Assembly (NCBI RefSeq): GCF_018494055.1
Contig: NZ_JABBFQ010000007.1
Coordinates: 62,001 to 126,000 of the forward strand
Length of the DNA stretch: 64,000 bases
Origin: Rosenbergiella epipactidis
GTDB taxonomy: Bacteria > Pseudomonadota > Gammaproteobacteria > Enterobacterales > Enterobacteriaceae
Direction of reading: 5' to 3'
Shown one piece after another: positions 20,666 to 31,768 of this stretch. Position 1 is the first letter of the stretch. Every line of letters starts with the position of its first letter. The position numbers were made by a program, and so were the translations under genes. The notes below the pieces were generated by a model. That model was not told the DNA's origin. It did not search any database and saw only the letters and a program-made list of their open reading frames with translations.

Positions 20666-21619
20666 CTATTCCTTTTTCTTTACACACTGGGTGAGGGCAA
20701 CACCTGCACCAATAAGGATACCCACTAGGCCCCACATCACCATCAGTAGCGGTAAACGCGGACTTTGTCGGCTGATAGGTGGCTCGGGTGATTGCAACAT
20801 TGTCCAGCTTGTGAAAGGTTTAAGAGAAGCTGGGCCGCTTTGGAGTGCGGCGAGTCGAGCTTGATCATGCAGTAAGTTATCGGAAGCCACGGGACCGGTT
20901 TGCTCAATCACATTAATAGCGGTTTTGGTTTGATTATCGTCGGACTGTGCCGCTTCGTTTTTAAGCTGCTTAACCTGTTGGTCATAAGCCGCCTGCGCGA
21001 CCGATTTTTCAAAAGCAATTTGCTGGGCGATCTTCGTCATTTCAGATTGCCACGCTGCGGATAATTGCTGTTGGACTTGAGCCATCACCTGCTGGTCAGT
21101 GAAGGTAAGATAACGCTTAAGCAATTGGCTACTGGTCGCTGCACTTTCTGCGCTCAAGCTTAAGGTATCAACCGTTCCATGCAGCTTATCACCCGCAGCG
21201 AATTGAATACTGGCGACTCTTCGGTCCAACAGTGTTCGCGTCAGAGACGTTCCTTTATCAGCCTTTTCTTGCTCCAACCAGAACCGACGGCGATTATCGA
21301 CAGAAGCCAGCTGTTGTAAGAAAGTTTGGTACACCGCATCTAATACGGTGTCTACATCGGCGTTATCGGTTGTCGACGCTGGATCAGAATAGGTACTGAG
21401 CTGGTTTAATTTTGAGAGTTCTTGGTAATAACGCGTTACCTTCGATAAATCGGGACGGGTAAATTGTGCCACGGCAACCCACTTTTGCGTGGCAAACATC
21501 GTGTAAGCCCATGCAAGCAGAATCCCTAAGATCAGGCCTAGACCGATCCATTTTTTACCGCGCCATAAACGCTGCACACAGCTTTCGACATCGAGCTCAT
21601 TATCAATAGAAGAATGCAT
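20666..21619 (-). CDS. wzzE: ECA chain-length regulator WzzE
   Basis: Inner-membrane polysaccharide co-polymerase that sets ECA chain length. It has two membrane segments, about 29-48 and near the C-terminus (LLMVMWGLVGILIGAGVALT), with a periplasmic helical domain between. The Pro-rich motif before the second segment (SPEPPISRQSPRLP) is typical of Wzz. At 317 residues it is roughly 30 shorter than E. coli WzzE (348). The shortening lies within the periplasmic region, since both ends are intact. The gene lies 3 bp after wecA. Confidence 0.92.
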   Translation of the reverse strand: MHSSIDNELDVESCVQRLWRGKKWIGLGLILGILLAWAYTMFATQKWVAVAQFTRPDLSKVTRYYQELSKLNQLSTYSDPASTTDNADVDTVLDAVYQTFLQQLASVDNRRRFWLEQEKADKGTSLTRTLLDRRVASIQFAAGDKLHGTVDTLSLSAESAATSSQLLKRYLTFTDQQVMAQVQQQLSAAWQSEMTKIAQQIAFEKSVAQAAYDQQVKQLKNEAAQSDDNQTKTAINVIEQTGPVASDNLLHDQARLAALQSGPASLKPFTSWTMLQSPEPPISRQSPRLPLLMVMWGLVGILIGAGVALTQCVKKKE

Positions 21620-21622
21620 GAT

Positions 21623-22729
21623 TTAATCCTGTGTTTGTCCATCACGTGCTTTACGGCGTAACTGCCATGCGCGTTTATTACGACGAATACGTCGAGCCAC
21701 ACGCCAGGCGTGCTTTAAACAGTATCCATAAACGAAGAAGGCCATGAGAAACAGTACCATCATGAACCACTCTGGAATAAAGCTAAAAAATTCGCCCAAC
21801 ATCCCAATTCCCGCCAAGATCGCTGCCGCGAGGGTGATCAGGACAAAGGCTTGGCGAGAGGTGAAGCCAGCTCGCATAATCAAGTGATGAATATGCTGGC
21901 GATCGGCGGTGAAAGGACTTTGCCCTTTACGTAATCGACGATACATGATGGCGACCATATCCATTAGCGGAATAGCAATCAACCATAGTGCTGTCACGGG
22001 ACGTAACGGGTGATATTCCCCTTGGCTTGCATCCAGTAATACCCAAATTACGGTAAAACCAATCATGGTACTGCCTGCATCACCCATAAAGACTTTATAG
22101 CGCCGTCCGAGCATGCCGAGATTGAGTAAAATATAGGGGATGATTGCCGCTATCATCGCAAAACACCAGAAGGCCAGACTTGGCTGACCTTGGTTATAAA
22201 GAATGAGTCCTAGCGCGCCAAAGGTGACACAAGAGAGGCCGCCCAATAGCCCGTCGATACCATCGACCATATTGAAGGCATTAATCGCCGCCCATACCGC
22301 AAACAGTGTAATGGCATAGCCAAAGGGCCCGACGCGAAGTTCGATGGGGCCAATGATAAACCCTAATGAGTGCAGATACAGGTTCGCAACAGCCATCATG
22401 ATGATCGCAATGGCCGCTTGCACCGCAGCGCGGATTTTAACGCTTATATCGAATTTGTCATCGATTACCCCGACCAGCACCAATACCCCAGCACATGAGA
22501 GGTATAACATATCATTGGGTTGATAATAATTGGTGATCAAGAAAGCAAAGCAAACCCCCGCAAACACGGAGATGCCCCCCACGAGTGGTACTGTTCCCTG
22601 ATGGCGTTTTCGAAAATTAGGCTTATCAACTAATCCCACTTTTTTAGCCATTTTGCGGGCCAAGAAAAGAAAGGTTAGGGAAAAGAGAAATGTCAGTCCT
22701 AATTCAACACTCATATTGAGCATATTCAC
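21623..22729 (-). CDS. wecA: UDP-GlcNAc:undecaprenyl-phosphate GlcNAc-1-P transferase (GTG start)
   Basis: Starts ECA synthesis, and often O-antigen, by loading GlcNAc-1-phosphate onto undecaprenyl phosphate. It is a multi-pass membrane protein of 368 residues (E. coli 367). Motifs include KVGLVDKPNFRKRHQG, AINAFNMVDGIDGLLGG (catalytic Asp), FMGDAGST and DRQHIHHLIMRAG. A longer frame from 22819 would begin inside the rho terminator and is rejected. I chose a GTG at 22729 because GAGAG lies 7 bp before it and the length to the ARK motif equals that of E. coli. Confidence 0.95.
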   Translation of the reverse strand: MNMLNMSVELGLTFLFSLTFLFLARKMAKKVGLVDKPNFRKRHQGTVPLVGGISVFAGVCFAFLITNYYQPNDMLYLSCAGVLVLVGVIDDKFDISVKIRAAVQAAIAIIMMAVANLYLHSLGFIIGPIELRVGPFGYAITLFAVWAAINAFNMVDGIDGLLGGLSCVTFGALGLILYNQGQPSLAFWCFAMIAAIIPYILLNLGMLGRRYKVFMGDAGSTMIGFTVIWVLLDASQGEYHPLRPVTALWLIAIPLMDMVAIMYRRLRKGQSPFTADRQHIHHLIMRAGFTSRQAFVLITLAAAILAGIGMLGEFFSFIPEWFMMVLFLMAFFVYGYCLKHAWRVARRIRRNKRAWQLRRKARDGQTQD

Positions 22730-22803
22730 ATTCAAGCTCTCTATCGTAACACTTGCGGAGTAAATCCATTTCAGATTGTTAATGCTATATGCATTAAAAA
22801 AAA

Positions 22804-22827
22804 AACGCCACGTAAACACGTGACGTT
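22804..22827 (-). terminator. Strong intrinsic terminator between rho and wecA
   Basis: On the minus strand a 9-bp stem (AACGTCACG / CGTGGCGTT, one G-U pair) with a 6-nt loop is followed by an unbroken run of T. It ends the rho transcript and separates it from wecA, so the wec operon needs its own promoter in the short stretch before 22729. Confidence 0.92.
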
Positions 22828-22878
22828 TCTTAACTTTACAATAAATCTGACCTTAACGCGCGGTTAAGCTTCTCAGAA

Positions 22879-24138
22879 TTAGGAACGTTTCATCATATCG
22901 AAGAATTCATCGTTGGTTTTGGTCATCGCCAACTTATTGATGAGGAATTCCATCGCATCAATTTCACCCATCGGATGGATGATTTTACGCAGGATCCACA
23001 TCTTTTGAAGTTCTTCAGAAGAGGTGAGCAGTTCTTCTTTACGTGTACCAGAACGATTGTAATCAATCGCAGGGAATACACGCTTCTCTGCGATTTTACG
23101 CGAGAGATGTAATTCCATGTTGCCGGTACCTTTAAACTCTTCGTAGATAACTTCATCCATCTTAGAGCCGGTATCGACCAGAGCGGTAGCAATAATCGTT
23201 AAGCTACCACCCTCTTCAACGTTACGCGCCGCACCAAAGAAACGCTTAGGACGATGTAATGCGTTAGCATCTACCCCCCCTGTTAGCACTTTACCGGATG
23301 CAGGCACAACGGTGTTGTACGCACGGGCTAAACGGGTGATGGAATCGAGCAGGATGATAACGTCTTTTTTATGCTCGACCAGACGTTTCGCTTTTTCAAT
23401 AACCATTTCAGCGACCTGAACGTGGCGAGAAGCTGGCTCATCAAAGGTAGAAGCAATGACTTCACCTTTCACCAAACGTTGCATTTCGGTCACTTCTTCA
23501 GGACGCTCATCAATCAGCAGCACCATTAAGACACAGTCAGGGTGATTGTAAGCAATGCTCTGCGCGATATTTTGTAACAGCATCGTTTTACCCGCTTTAG
23601 GCGGTGCAACGATTAGGCCACGCTGGCCACGCCCAATTGGCGACGCAAGATCTAAAACACGTGCGGTTAAGTCTTCGGTCGAACCATTTCCCCGCTCCAT
23701 ACGTAAACGACTGTTTGCATGCAGAGGCGTAAGGTTTTCAAAGAGGATTTTATTACGGGCGTTTTCAGGTTTATCGAAGTTAACTTCGTTGACTTTCAAC
23801 AGGGCAAAATAGCGCTCACCTTCTTTAGGTGGACGAATTTTACCGGCGATGGTATCACCTGTTCTTAAGTTGAAACGTCGAATTTGGCTTGGAGAAACGT
23901 AGATATCATCGGGACCGGCGAGGTAGGAACTGTCTGCAGAGCGGAGGAAACCAAATCCATCCTGCAGTATCTCCAGCACACCATCACCGAAGATGTCTTC
24001 GCCACTTTTCGCATGCTGTTTCAAGATTGCGAAAATAATATCTTGTTTGCGCATGCGCGCGAGGTTTTCTAACCCCATATTTTCACCCAGTGAAATTAAT
24101 TCAGACACTGGAGTATTTTTTAATTCGGTAAGATTCAT
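22879..24138 (-). CDS. rho: Transcription termination factor Rho
   Basis: Hexameric RNA-dependent ATPase that ends transcription at rut sites. The 419 residues equal E. coli, and the sequence is nearly identical. Primary RNA-binding site residues are in [16 protein letters not shown] (about 60-75). The Walker A is in [12 protein letters not shown] (about 180), Walker B in VILLDSITR and the R-loop in RKEELLT. An in-frame reading 22 codons longer is possible but [15 protein letters not shown] is the conserved start. Confidence 0.99.
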   Translation of the reverse strand: MNLTELKNTPVSELISLGENMGLENLARMRKQDIIFAILKQHAKSGEDIFGDGVLEILQDGFGFLRSADSSYLAGPDDIYVSPSQIRRFNLRTGDTIAGKIRPPKEGERYFALLKVNEVNFDKPENARNKILFENLTPLHANSRLRMERGNGSTEDLTARVLDLASPIGRGQRGLIVAPPKAGKTMLLQNIAQSIAYNHPDCVLMVLLIDERPEEVTEMQRLVKGEVIASTFDEPASRHVQVAEMVIEKAKRLVEHKKDVIILLDSITRLARAYNTVVPASGKVLTGGVDANALHRPKRFFGAARNVEEGGSLTIIATALVDTGSKMDEVIYEEFKGTGNMELHLSRKIAEKRVFPAIDYNRSGTRKEELLTSSEELQKMWILRKIIHPMGEIDAMEFLINKLAMTKTNDEFFDMMKRS

Positions 24139-24467
24139 AGTGATGGGTTCTTGACTTGGGGTACTTCTTGAAATGTTAGTCATGAGTGGTCGGAAACGTC
24201 CCACGCCTGTTATAGATAATATCGTTTAGGTATCAGCCCTAGTCATTCATAGGAAGAAATGAGGCTGCGTAATTTATTAATTAAAGTGGAGATTCCACTG
24301 ATGTTACCAAACCTGTTAATTGGGTGGTGATGGACAACAAGTTCGATTAGAAATCTAGATTCTGACTACAGGTAAGATCGTAATGCAGTGTTTATAACTT
24401 AGCACGCCACTTATGAGACGTCCAGTGATAGCGCAAAAATAAACCATCACTGGCATCTCGAAGAGTA
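24139..24467 (-). promoter_or_regulatory. Long rho leader, no rhoL reading frame
   Basis: This 329-bp stretch between trxA and rho has no gene that I can support. In E. coli rho is autoregulated by premature termination in its leader, which also encodes the 33-aa rhoL; no comparable frame is visible here. On the minus strand it holds a C-rich, G-poor stretch (CCATCACCACCCAATTAAC, around 24315-24335) that could act as a Rho loading site. A 6-bp hairpin lies at 24285-24299 (AGTGGA / TCCACT), and TATTAT near 24217-24222 is a candidate -10. The C-rich site as autoregulatory rut is inference. Confidence 0.5.
24422..24453 (-). terminator. Hairpin after trxA
   Basis: An 8-bp perfect stem (CCAGTGAT / ATCACTGG) with an A/T-rich 16-nt loop starts 14 bp after the trxA stop. 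No U-tract follows, so it may be a weak terminator or a 3' stabilising element. Confidence 0.45.
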
Positions 24468-24800
24468 TTAACCGAGGTTAGCGTTTAAAAACTCTTTTAG
24501 TTGGCCCTTAGACAGTGCACCAACTTTCGTTGCAACCACTTCGCCTGCTTTAAACAGTAGTAACGTTGGGATGCCACGGATACCGTATTTCGGTGCAGTT
24601 TCTGGGTTATCGTCAATGTTTAGTTTGGCGATAGTCAGTTTGCCTTCGTATTCATCCGCGATTTCATCAAGAATCGGGGCAATCATTTTACAAGGGCCAC
24701 ACCACTCTGCCCAGAAATCGACCAGGGTAACGCCTTCAGCTTTAAGTACATCAGTATCAAAGCTACTGTCGGTTAGGTGAACAATTTTTTCGCTGCTCAT
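24468..24800 (-). CDS. trxA: Thioredoxin 1
   Basis: Small cytoplasmic disulfide reductant. It has 110 residues (E. coli 109), with the active site [10 protein letters not shown] and the cis-Pro in RGIPTLLLF. An in-frame ATG 4 codons upstream exists, but the ATG at 24800 has a GGAG 7 bp before it and gives the conserved [11 protein letters not shown] start. It is divergent from rhlB, with 116 bp between, and lies upstream of rho as in E. coli. Confidence 0.98.
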   Translation of the reverse strand: MSSEKIVHLTDSSFDTDVLKAEGVTLVDFWAEWCGPCKMIAPILDEIADEYEGKLTIAKLNIDDNPETAPKYGIRGIPTLLLFKAGEVVATKVGALSKGQLKEFLNANLG

Positions 24801-24916
24801 AGTTGGCTCCACAAATTTATGCCTGGTGATTCGGCTTCTATTAAATCAATATAGTTAACTTTATTTCAATTTATACGCTTTCGTAAAGCGCCAATAAGCT
24901 GATATTCTACCACACT

Positions 24917-26212
24917 ATGAGCAAAACACACTTAACAGAAAAGAAGTTTTCCGACTTCGCCCTGCACCCTACGGTGATTAAAGCCCTTGATACCAAAGGC
25001 TTTACGCAATGTACGCCTATCCAGGCGTTAACATTGCCTTATGCTCTTGCTGGGCATGACATCGCAGGTCAGGCGCAAACCGGTACCGGAAAAACGATGG
25101 CGTTCCTAACGTCAACGTTTCATTATCTCTTATCTCGACCTGCTGCCGAAGGGCGTCAAGTCAACCAACCTCGCGCCTTGATCATGGCCCCTACGCGTGA
25201 ATTAGCGGTACAAATTCACGCCGATGCGGAACCATTAGCGCAGGAAACAGGTTTAAAAATCGGTCTCGCTTACGGTGGCGACGGCTACGACAAACAATTG
25301 AAAGTGCTGGCCCAAGGCGTTGATATCCTGATCGGCACCACTGGCCGTATCATTGATTACGTCAAACAAAACCACGTCGACCTCGGCGCTTTACAAGTAT
25401 TAGTCCTTGATGAAGCTGACCGTATGTTTGACCTCGGCTTTATCAAAGATATTCGCTGGCTGATCCGTAAAATGCCACCGGCGACAGAACGCCTAAGCAT
25501 GTTGTTCTCTGCAACCTTATCTTACCGTGTGCGTGAACTGGCTTTTGAACATATGAACAATGCTGAGTATGTCGAAGTCGAACCTGAGCAAAAGACCGGA
25601 CATCGCATTAAAGAAGAGCTGTTCTACCCTTCTAATGAAGAAAAGATGCGTCTGCTTCAGACCTTGATTGAAGAAGAGTGGCCTGATCGTGCGGTAATCT
25701 TTGCTAACACTAAATATCGTTGTGAAGATATTTGGGGCCATTTAGTCGCTGATGGTCATCGCGTTGGGCTACTGACCGGTGATGTCCCGCAGAAAAAACG
25801 TCTGCGTATTTTGGAAGACTTCACTCAAGGTAATATCGATATTCTGGTTGCAACGGACGTTGCCGCACGAGGGTTACATATCCCGGAAGTTACCCACGTC
25901 TTCAACTATGACTTGCCTGATGACCGTGAAGATTATGTGCACCGTATTGGCCGTACAGGCCGTGCTGGCGCGAGCGGACACTCTATCAGCTTAGCTTGCG
26001 AAGAGTACTCGCTAAATCTTCCCGGCATCGAAGAGTATATTGGCCACAGCATTCCTGTGAGTAAATATAATAGCGATGCATTGATGACAGACTTACCGGT
26101 GCCAAAACGTTTCTCACGCCCTCGTTCACAAAATAACCAGCGCCGTGGAAACAATAATAATCGCCGTGGCAATCAACCACGTAATAACAACCGTAACAAA
26201 CGTACAGGTTAA
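24917..26212 (+). CDS. rhlB: ATP-dependent RNA helicase RhlB
   Basis: DEAD-box helicase of the RNA degradosome, stimulated by RNase E. It has 431 residues (E. coli 421). Motifs in order: [13 protein letters not shown] (Q motif), AQTGTGKT (I), PTRELAVQ (Ia), [11 protein letters not shown] (II), FSATLS (III), [13 protein letters not shown] (V) and [10 protein letters not shown] (VI). The C-terminus is a low-complexity Arg/Asn tail (residues about 395-431), the RNA- and membrane-facing extension usual in RhlB. gppA starts 6 bp after the stop, so the two are probably co-transcribed. Confidence 0.98.
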   Translation: MSKTHLTEKKFSDFALHPTVIKALDTKGFTQCTPIQALTLPYALAGHDIAGQAQTGTGKTMAFLTSTFHYLLSRPAAEGRQVNQPRALIMAPTRELAVQIHADAEPLAQETGLKIGLAYGGDGYDKQLKVLAQGVDILIGTTGRIIDYVKQNHVDLGALQVLVLDEADRMFDLGFIKDIRWLIRKMPPATERLSMLFSATLSYRVRELAFEHMNNAEYVEVEPEQKTGHRIKEELFYPSNEEKMRLLQTLIEEEWPDRAVIFANTKYRCEDIWGHLVADGHRVGLLTGDVPQKKRLRILEDFTQGNIDILVATDVAARGLHIPEVTHVFNYDLPDDREDYVHRIGRTGRAGASGHSISLACEEYSLNLPGIEEYIGHSIPVSKYNSDALMTDLPVPKRFSRPRSQNNQRRGNNNNRRGNQPRNNNRNKRTG

Positions 26213-26217
26213 CCACC

Positions 26218-27705
26218 ATGCGAAGCGCATCATCACTCCATGCTGCCATTGATTTGGGTTCAAACAGTTTCCACCTGTTGGTGGTGCGCGAGATTTCAGG
26301 GTCGCTGCAGACAGTGGCCAGAATAAAAAGTAAGGTACGTTTGGCCGCAGGGTTAAATGCGGATAATCAGCTCTCTGAAGAGGCGATGCAGCGTGGCCTT
26401 AACTGCCTAGCACTCTTCGCTGAGCAGCTGGAGCACATCCCCCTGTCACAAATTCGGGCTGTCGCAACCGCGACACTGCGTATTGCCACCAATGCCGATG
26501 CCTTCCTTTGCCGTGCTCACGAGGTGTTAGGACTTCCTATCGAGGTGATCTCCGGTGAGGAAGAGGCAACGTTGATCTATCAAGGGGTGGCACAAACCAC
26601 CAGCGGATCAGATCAGCGTTTAGTGGTGGATATTGGCGGAGGGAGTACAGAGTTAGTGACCGGTATCGGCACCGACGCTACCGCTCTCTTCAGCCTGTCC
26701 ATGGGCTGTGTGACTTGGTTAGAGCGTTATTTTACCGACCGTTATCTTACTCGGGAAAATTTTGACCGTGCTGAAGCCGCTGCCCGCGCTGAAATCAGTA
26801 AAGTGAAAGCGACCTTACTGGCTAAAGGCTGGCAGATCTGTGTCGGGGCCTCAGGAACGGTGCAAGCGTTACAAGAGATTATGGTTGCTCAAGGAATGGA
26901 CGAGCAAATCACCCTCGCCAAACTTGAACAGCTTAAACAGCGGGCGATTCAATGTGGCAAACTCGAAGAGTTGGAAATTGAGGGGTTAACCCTTGAACGC
27001 GCCCTGGTTTTTCCTAGCGGCCTTTCGATTCTGCTCGCGATCTTCCACGAGCTGTCCATTACCCGTATGAGCTTGGCTGGGGGTGCATTACGCGAAGGCC
27101 TTATCTATGGCATGATCACCCTTCCGGTGGATAAAGACATCCGTAAAAGAACGCTAGAAACGACTCAACAGCGTTTTGCCGTCGATCTCGAACAAGCCGA
27201 ACGCGTCAAAGCCACCTGCGCTGTCCTTGTTCAACAGGTCAACGACAGTTGGGGATTAAGTGAATATTGCCAACAGCTACTGTCTAGTGCGGCGGCTTTA
27301 CATGAGCTAGGGTTGGCGATCAATTATCGCCATGGTGCAGAAAACAGTGCCTATTTGATTAGGCAGCTGGAGTTACCTGGATTTACTCCCGCTCAGAAAC
27401 AGCTGGTCGCGGCAATCGTGATGAATCAGAAAGGGAACATCGATCTGCCAAGCTTAAGCCAGCAGAGTGCGCTGCCGTTGCAACAAGCCGAACAGCTCTG
27501 TCGACTTTTCCGCTTAGCCGTGATCCTTTGTAGCACGCGTTCACCGAGTGAAATGGCATCCTTTCACCTCTCGGCAAAAGGGAACCAACTGGCGTTACAG
27601 ATTGATAAGCAGTGGGCAATCCACCACCCTTATCGCTTAGAGTTACTGCAACAAGAAGAACATCTGCAAAGTTATGTTCACTGGGGATTTACACTGAGTT
27701 ATTAA
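26218..27705 (+). CDS. gppA: Guanosine-5'-triphosphate,3'-diphosphate pyrophosphatase
   Basis: Converts pppGpp to ppGpp in the stringent response and also has exopolyphosphatase activity. It has 495 residues (E. coli 494) and the ASKHA fold. Motifs include [14 protein letters not shown] at the N-terminus, [29 protein letters not shown] (phosphate binding) and [13 protein letters not shown]. The 3' end overlaps that of rep by 4 bp on the opposite strand, leaving no room for a separate terminator. Confidence 0.97.
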   Translation: MRSASSLHAAIDLGSNSFHLLVVREISGSLQTVARIKSKVRLAAGLNADNQLSEEAMQRGLNCLALFAEQLEHIPLSQIRAVATATLRIATNADAFLCRAHEVLGLPIEVISGEEEATLIYQGVAQTTSGSDQRLVVDIGGGSTELVTGIGTDATALFSLSMGCVTWLERYFTDRYLTRENFDRAEAAARAEISKVKATLLAKGWQICVGASGTVQALQEIMVAQGMDEQITLAKLEQLKQRAIQCGKLEELEIEGLTLERALVFPSGLSILLAIFHELSITRMSLAGGALREGLIYGMITLPVDKDIRKRTLETTQQRFAVDLEQAERVKATCAVLVQQVNDSWGLSEYCQQLLSSAAALHELGLAINYRHGAENSAYLIRQLELPGFTPAQKQLVAAIVMNQKGNIDLPSLSQQSALPLQQAEQLCRLFRLAVILCSTRSPSEMASFHLSAKGNQLALQIDKQWAIHHPYRLELLQQEEHLQSYVHWGFTLSY

Positions 27706-29723
27706 GAAGACTTAGCGCGATTTAACATATCTCTTAGCCCTGCGACACGACTCTGACTGTTCACCATTCGCTGCTCGCTGCTCATCGCTTTTTTCTGGTC
27801 TTCGTACTGTAAGTCGTCCTGTGGCAGTTCTAATAAGAAACGGCTGGGTTCAGGGCGATTAATCTCACCATACTGCCGACGTTCACGGCATAAGGTAAAG
27901 GTGAGTTCTTTCTGAGCGCGCGTAATCCCGACATAAGCTAATCGGCGCTCTTCATCGATATTATTTTCATCAATACTACTTTGGTGCGGAAGTAACCCCT
28001 CTTCCATCCCCACTAAATAGACGTAAGGAAATTCCAATCCTTTCGAGGCATGTAAGGTCATCAGCTGAACCTGGTCAAGCTCTTCCTCACTCTCCCCTCG
28101 CTCCATCATATCGCGCAGAGTGAAGCGGGTGACCACTTGGGTTAAGGTCATTGGCTCATCTAACTCAGAACCTGAAAGCATTTCCGTCATCCACTGAAAC
28201 AGGGTATTGACGTTTTTCATCCGCATTTCGGCCGCTTTGGTGCTGGCTGAGCTTTCGTATAACCAACTCTCGTAATCGATACCGCGGATTAAATCTCGGA
28301 CCGCATCAATCGGTTCGCGCTCGCTTAGGGTAATCAGCGAGGCAAACCATTCGGTGAAGCCTTGTAAGCTTTTCAGCCCTCGTCCCGAGAGCGTTTCGGC
28401 TAGACCGAGATCAAAACTGGCTCGAAATAAGCTCTTATTGCGTAAGTTCGCCCATTCTCCGAGTTTCTGTAGCGTTGCTGAGCCAATTTCACGCCGTGGC
28501 GTATTGACGATACGCAAGAAGGCGCTGTCATCGTCGACATTGGTCATCAGCCGTAAATAGGACAAAATGTCTTTGATTTCTGGACGGGAGAAAAAGGAAT
28601 TTCCGCCGGAGATTCGATAAGGAATACGATTTTGCATTAACAGCTTTTCGAAAACCCGCGATTGATGGTTACCACGATATAAGATCGCATAGTCCCGATA
28701 AGCCGTCTTATTAATAAAATGGTGTGCGATCAACTCTCCGGCAACACGCTCGGCTTCGTGATCCTCATTATTGGTATGGATCACTTTCAATTTATCGCCT
28801 TCTCCTAGCTGAGAAAAAAGTTTCTTCTCAAATACGTGGGGGTTATTGGCGATAAGTATATTCGCGGCACGCAAGATGCGTTGTGAGGAACGATAATTCT
28901 GCTCGAGCTTAATCACTTCCAATTGTGGAAAGTCTTCTTTGAGTAAGACCAGATTTTGCGGTCTCGCTCCCCGCCAAGAATAAATGGATTGGTCATCATC
29001 ACCGACCACGGTAAAGCGCGCTCGGGCACCCACCAATAACTTAACCAGTTGGTATTGACTGGTGTTGGTATCCTGATATTCATCAACTAATAAGTAGCGT
29101 ATACGCTGCTGCCAACGCTCACGTACCTCAGCGTTATCCCGCAGCAATAACGTCGGTTTTAGAATGAGGTCATCGAAATCCAACACATTACAGGCTCGTA
29201 AATGTTTCTCATACAGCTGGTAGCATTTCGCAAAAATTTGATCGCGCTCAGATCGTGCCACGGCAGTCGCTTGCACTGGGTCAATCAGGTCGTTTTTCCA
29301 GTTTGAGATAGTCGAGGTGAGTTGCTGCAACAGGTCCTTATCTTCTTGTAACCACGGTTGGGTCAGCTCTTTCAATAAGGCGAGCTGGTCCTGATCGTCA
29401 AAGAGCGAGAAGTTCGCTTTCATCCCTAACGCACTGACTTCACGCTTGATAATCTCTAGCCCTAACGTATGAAAGGTAGAGATTTGTAGCCCTCGCGCCT
29501 CTTTACGGCCAAGCGTCTGTGCAACACGCTCTTTCATCTCACGAGCGGCTTTATTGGTAAAGGTCACTGCAGCGATATGTCGAGCTTGGTAACCACTCTG
29601 TCTGATCAACCAAGCAATTTTATTAGTGATCACACGCGTTTTACCGGAGCCTGCGCCGGCTAAAACTAAACAAGGGCCGGTGACGGCTTCTACCGCGTGC
29701 TGCTGGCTGGGATTAAGACGCAT
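27702..29723 (-). CDS. rep: ATP-dependent DNA helicase Rep
   Basis: Superfamily 1 3'-5' helicase that travels with DnaB and clears proteins ahead of the replication fork. The 673 residues equal E. coli when started at [14 protein letters not shown] (29723). Motifs: [10 protein letters not shown] (Walker A), [11 protein letters not shown] (II), [15 protein letters not shown] (III), QNYRSS (IV) and [14 protein letters not shown] (V). A longer frame from 29783 is rejected because the extra 20 residues have no match. The gene is divergent from ppiC, with 80 bp between starts. Confidence 0.98.
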   Translation of the reverse strand: MRLNPSQQHAVEAVTGPCLVLAGAGSGKTRVITNKIAWLIRQSGYQARHIAAVTFTNKAAREMKERVAQTLGRKEARGLQISTFHTLGLEIIKREVSALGMKANFSLFDDQDQLALLKELTQPWLQEDKDLLQQLTSTISNWKNDLIDPVQATAVARSERDQIFAKCYQLYEKHLRACNVLDFDDLILKPTLLLRDNAEVRERWQQRIRYLLVDEYQDTNTSQYQLVKLLVGARARFTVVGDDDQSIYSWRGARPQNLVLLKEDFPQLEVIKLEQNYRSSQRILRAANILIANNPHVFEKKLFSQLGEGDKLKVIHTNNEDHEAERVAGELIAHHFINKTAYRDYAILYRGNHQSRVFEKLLMQNRIPYRISGGNSFFSRPEIKDILSYLRLMTNVDDDSAFLRIVNTPRREIGSATLQKLGEWANLRNKSLFRASFDLGLAETLSGRGLKSLQGFTEWFASLITLSEREPIDAVRDLIRGIDYESWLYESSASTKAAEMRMKNVNTLFQWMTEMLSGSELDEPMTLTQVVTRFTLRDMMERGESEEELDQVQLMTLHASKGLEFPYVYLVGMEEGLLPHQSSIDENNIDEERRLAYVGITRAQKELTFTLCRERRQYGEINRPEPSRFLLELPQDDLQYEDQKKAMSSEQRMVNSQSRVAGLRDMLNRAKSS

Positions 29724-29803
29724 AAAAAATCGCTCAGTGAACTGTGAAGAAAGTGGTATATAAGGCAGCAAGTATACACTCACGACGCTTAGGAAAAAAT
29801 GTT

Positions 29804-30085
29804 ATGGCGAAAACAGCAGCGGCCTTGCACATTTTAGTCAAACAGAAGGCACAAGCCGAAAAAGTATTAGCGGACTTGGAGAAAGGCGCGCATTTTCAGA
29901 CGCTGGCAAAGAAATATTCTACCTGCCCTTCAGGGAAACAGGGTGGCGATCTCGGCGAGTTTCGTCGTGGACAGATGGTACCCGCTTTTGATAAGGCAGC
30001 CTTTAGCTGTCCGCTGTTAACGCCTTACGGACCGGTAAAAACTGCCTTTGGCTACCACATTATCAAGGTATTATGGCGTAATTAA
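29804..30085 (+). CDS. ppiC: Parvulin-type peptidyl-prolyl isomerase C
   Basis: Cytoplasmic 93-residue parvulin, the same length as E. coli PpiC, accelerating cis-trans isomerisation of X-Pro bonds. The single rotamase domain shows [35 protein letters not shown] and FGYHIIKVL. The earlier in-frame ATG at 29744 lies in the rep/ppiC promoter region and gives a non-homologous leader. The stop overlaps the yhjJ stop by 4 bp. This is the last gene of the stretch that follows E. coli rep-region order. Confidence 0.97.
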   Translation: MAKTAAALHILVKQKAQAEKVLADLEKGAHFQTLAKKYSTCPSGKQGGDLGEFRRGQMVPAFDKAAFSCPLLTPYGPVKTAFGYHIIKVLWRN

Positions 30086-31554
30086 TGACTCTCTGACGAG
30101 GGAGCGAGGGCGGTATCGCTCGCGCCCTCTTCACCCTCGGTAATCAAATCATTATATTGCGCTTGTAATTGCTCAACGCTAGGTCCTTGCGTCGTCTCTG
30201 GATGCAGTAAGACAAAACTAGCGGGTTGAGAGAGCTGCTGGCGTAACTCATGATTTACGGCATCAAGCGTTAGGTTAGCTAAAAACTCTTGGCGTAGCTT
30301 CTGATATTGTTCAGGCGCAATATCGACCATCCCATTTTGCTGAGAACGTAAGCGCTGAATCATTAACATCTCTGTTGGGGTACGCGCATAGGTCGCGAAC
30401 AGGCCACTCAGTTCAGTGGTTTTTTTCGTCAGCAATTGATCGAATTCACTTTGGGTTAATCCTTGATCCCGTAGTCGAACAATCTCATTCGCTACCGAGG
30501 TCAACTGTTTTGTTAACGCCTCACCTTGCGCATCAATTTTCAAACCACATTGCGCACGAGAAAATAACACTTGGCATTGTAGATCCACTGGCTCTAGGGC
30601 GGCTTGTTTTGAATCAGCCCCGGATTGCAGGTGCCAATATAAGGCTTCTCGCGTTAAGTCAGAAAGCCAGTAATGCTCAAGGCTTTGTGAGTCTTGGATG
30701 GGTAACCACATCGCGTCCCAGTTCATCACTAAACGTGGGGTGTGTAAGCTATTATCCACTACGTTGGTAGGTTGAGTTGGCAAAGGCGACAGGACGGGTA
30801 CCGGCGTTGGCAACTTACGTTTACCCTTAAGCGTACTGAACGTTTTAGTAATCTGCTCGATGATGGCACGGTTCTCGACATTACCAACGACGTAGAGTGT
30901 CATCGCATCCGGCGTATACCACTGATGATAATACTGTGCGAGAGGCTGAGGATTGGTCATCGCCGTCGGCTGCTCACTGGGATCGTGATTTAACAGTGCC
31001 GAATTCTGTAAGCGATAACGCCACAATTGATCCTGGGTGTTATCCGGCCAGGTTGCCGTCGGATCCGTCGCTTTCAGTGCGGTCGCAATAGTCGTTGGCG
31101 TGACTTGCATATCGCCCGCCGTTGCCGCTAACCACTCCAGCGCCGACTTGACCAATTCTGGCCGATTGATAGGCAGACTCAGATTATATTGCGTGTAATC
31201 GTATGACGTAATAACCGGCGGTAAAGCGCCGGACTTTGACATATCCGCATGCCAAAGCGTTCGTTGTTGTTCAGGCGTCAGCGCAAGATTATGTACCATG
31301 GCTAAACGAGCGATAAGGTGGCTGAAACCTTTCTGTGCCGGCGCTTCACTTAACGACCCTGTCTTGACAACAAGTCGTAATTCAACGCGATCGGAGGGGC
31401 GCTGAGGCGTCGTCAGCACTTGCCAACCAAAACCATTACTCAACTGACCTTGTTGCCAAGCCGGATCAGGATGTAAAGGTTCTGCTTTGACCGTTAGGCT
31501 GAGTGTTGAAAAAAACACTCCACCAACCCAAAGCAGTGATTTAATGCCCGGCAT
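30082..31554 (-). CDS. yhjJ: M16-fold protein YhjJ, protease motif lost
   Basis: A 490-residue exported protein of the pitrilysin (M16) fold. The N-terminus is a Sec signal peptide (about 1-24, ending VKA). The family zinc motif HxxEH should follow the first strand, but here it reads SHLIARLAM, so the catalytic Glu and second His are missing. E. coli YhjJ shows the same loss, so this is a family trait rather than a mutation here. Conserved stretches are [21 protein letters not shown] and [15 protein letters not shown]. It is probably a periplasmic binding or scaffold protein; the true role is unknown. Confidence 0.9.
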   Translation of the reverse strand: MPGIKSLLWVGGVFFSTLSLTVKAEPLHPDPAWQQGQLSNGFGWQVLTTPQRPSDRVELRLVVKTGSLSEAPAQKGFSHLIARLAMVHNLALTPEQQRTLWHADMSKSGALPPVITSYDYTQYNLSLPINRPELVKSALEWLAATAGDMQVTPTTIATALKATDPTATWPDNTQDQLWRYRLQNSALLNHDPSEQPTAMTNPQPLAQYYHQWYTPDAMTLYVVGNVENRAIIEQITKTFSTLKGKRKLPTPVPVLSPLPTQPTNVVDNSLHTPRLVMNWDAMWLPIQDSQSLEHYWLSDLTREALYWHLQSGADSKQAALEPVDLQCQVLFSRAQCGLKIDAQGEALTKQLTSVANEIVRLRDQGLTQSEFDQLLTKKTTELSGLFATYARTPTEMLMIQRLRSQQNGMVDIAPEQYQKLRQEFLANLTLDAVNHELRQQLSQPASFVLLHPETTQGPSVEQLQAQYNDLITEGEEGASDTALAPSSESH

Positions 31555-31675
31555 GAAGACCTCTGAAAATAGTAGTGAAATTAGGAATAGATAATGCTTA
31601 AGACCACAGAAAACGCCAAATATTCACCGGCGAATAAGAATAGTGTGTGTCTTTCGCCATTATCCCAATCTCAGC

Positions 31676-31694
31676 CATGAGGGCAAGCCTCATG
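31676..31694. repeat. Inverted repeat between yhjJ and yhjK
   Basis: Perfect 7-bp arms CATGAGG and CCTCATG with a 5-nt loop lie in the 214-bp gap between two leftward genes. No T-run follows on either side. It may be an operator or an mRNA hairpin in the yhjJ leader. I see no small gene in the gap. Confidence 0.4.
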
Positions 31695-31768
31695 CGTCGC
31701 AATAAACATCTTTTAACGAAAAAACTGTAAAAGCGGATAAAAAAACGTCTATTCCCAACTTTCGGACA

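Noticed and set aside
22730-22819. A 30-residue N-terminal extension of WecA
   Set aside because: The extension starts inside the rho terminator stem and T-run and has no counterpart in E. coli WecA; the GTG at 22729 has a ribosome site and gives the family length.
30082-31554. YhjJ as an inactivated protease mutated in this genome
   Set aside because: The HxxEH loss is shared with E. coli YhjJ, so it is a family character.
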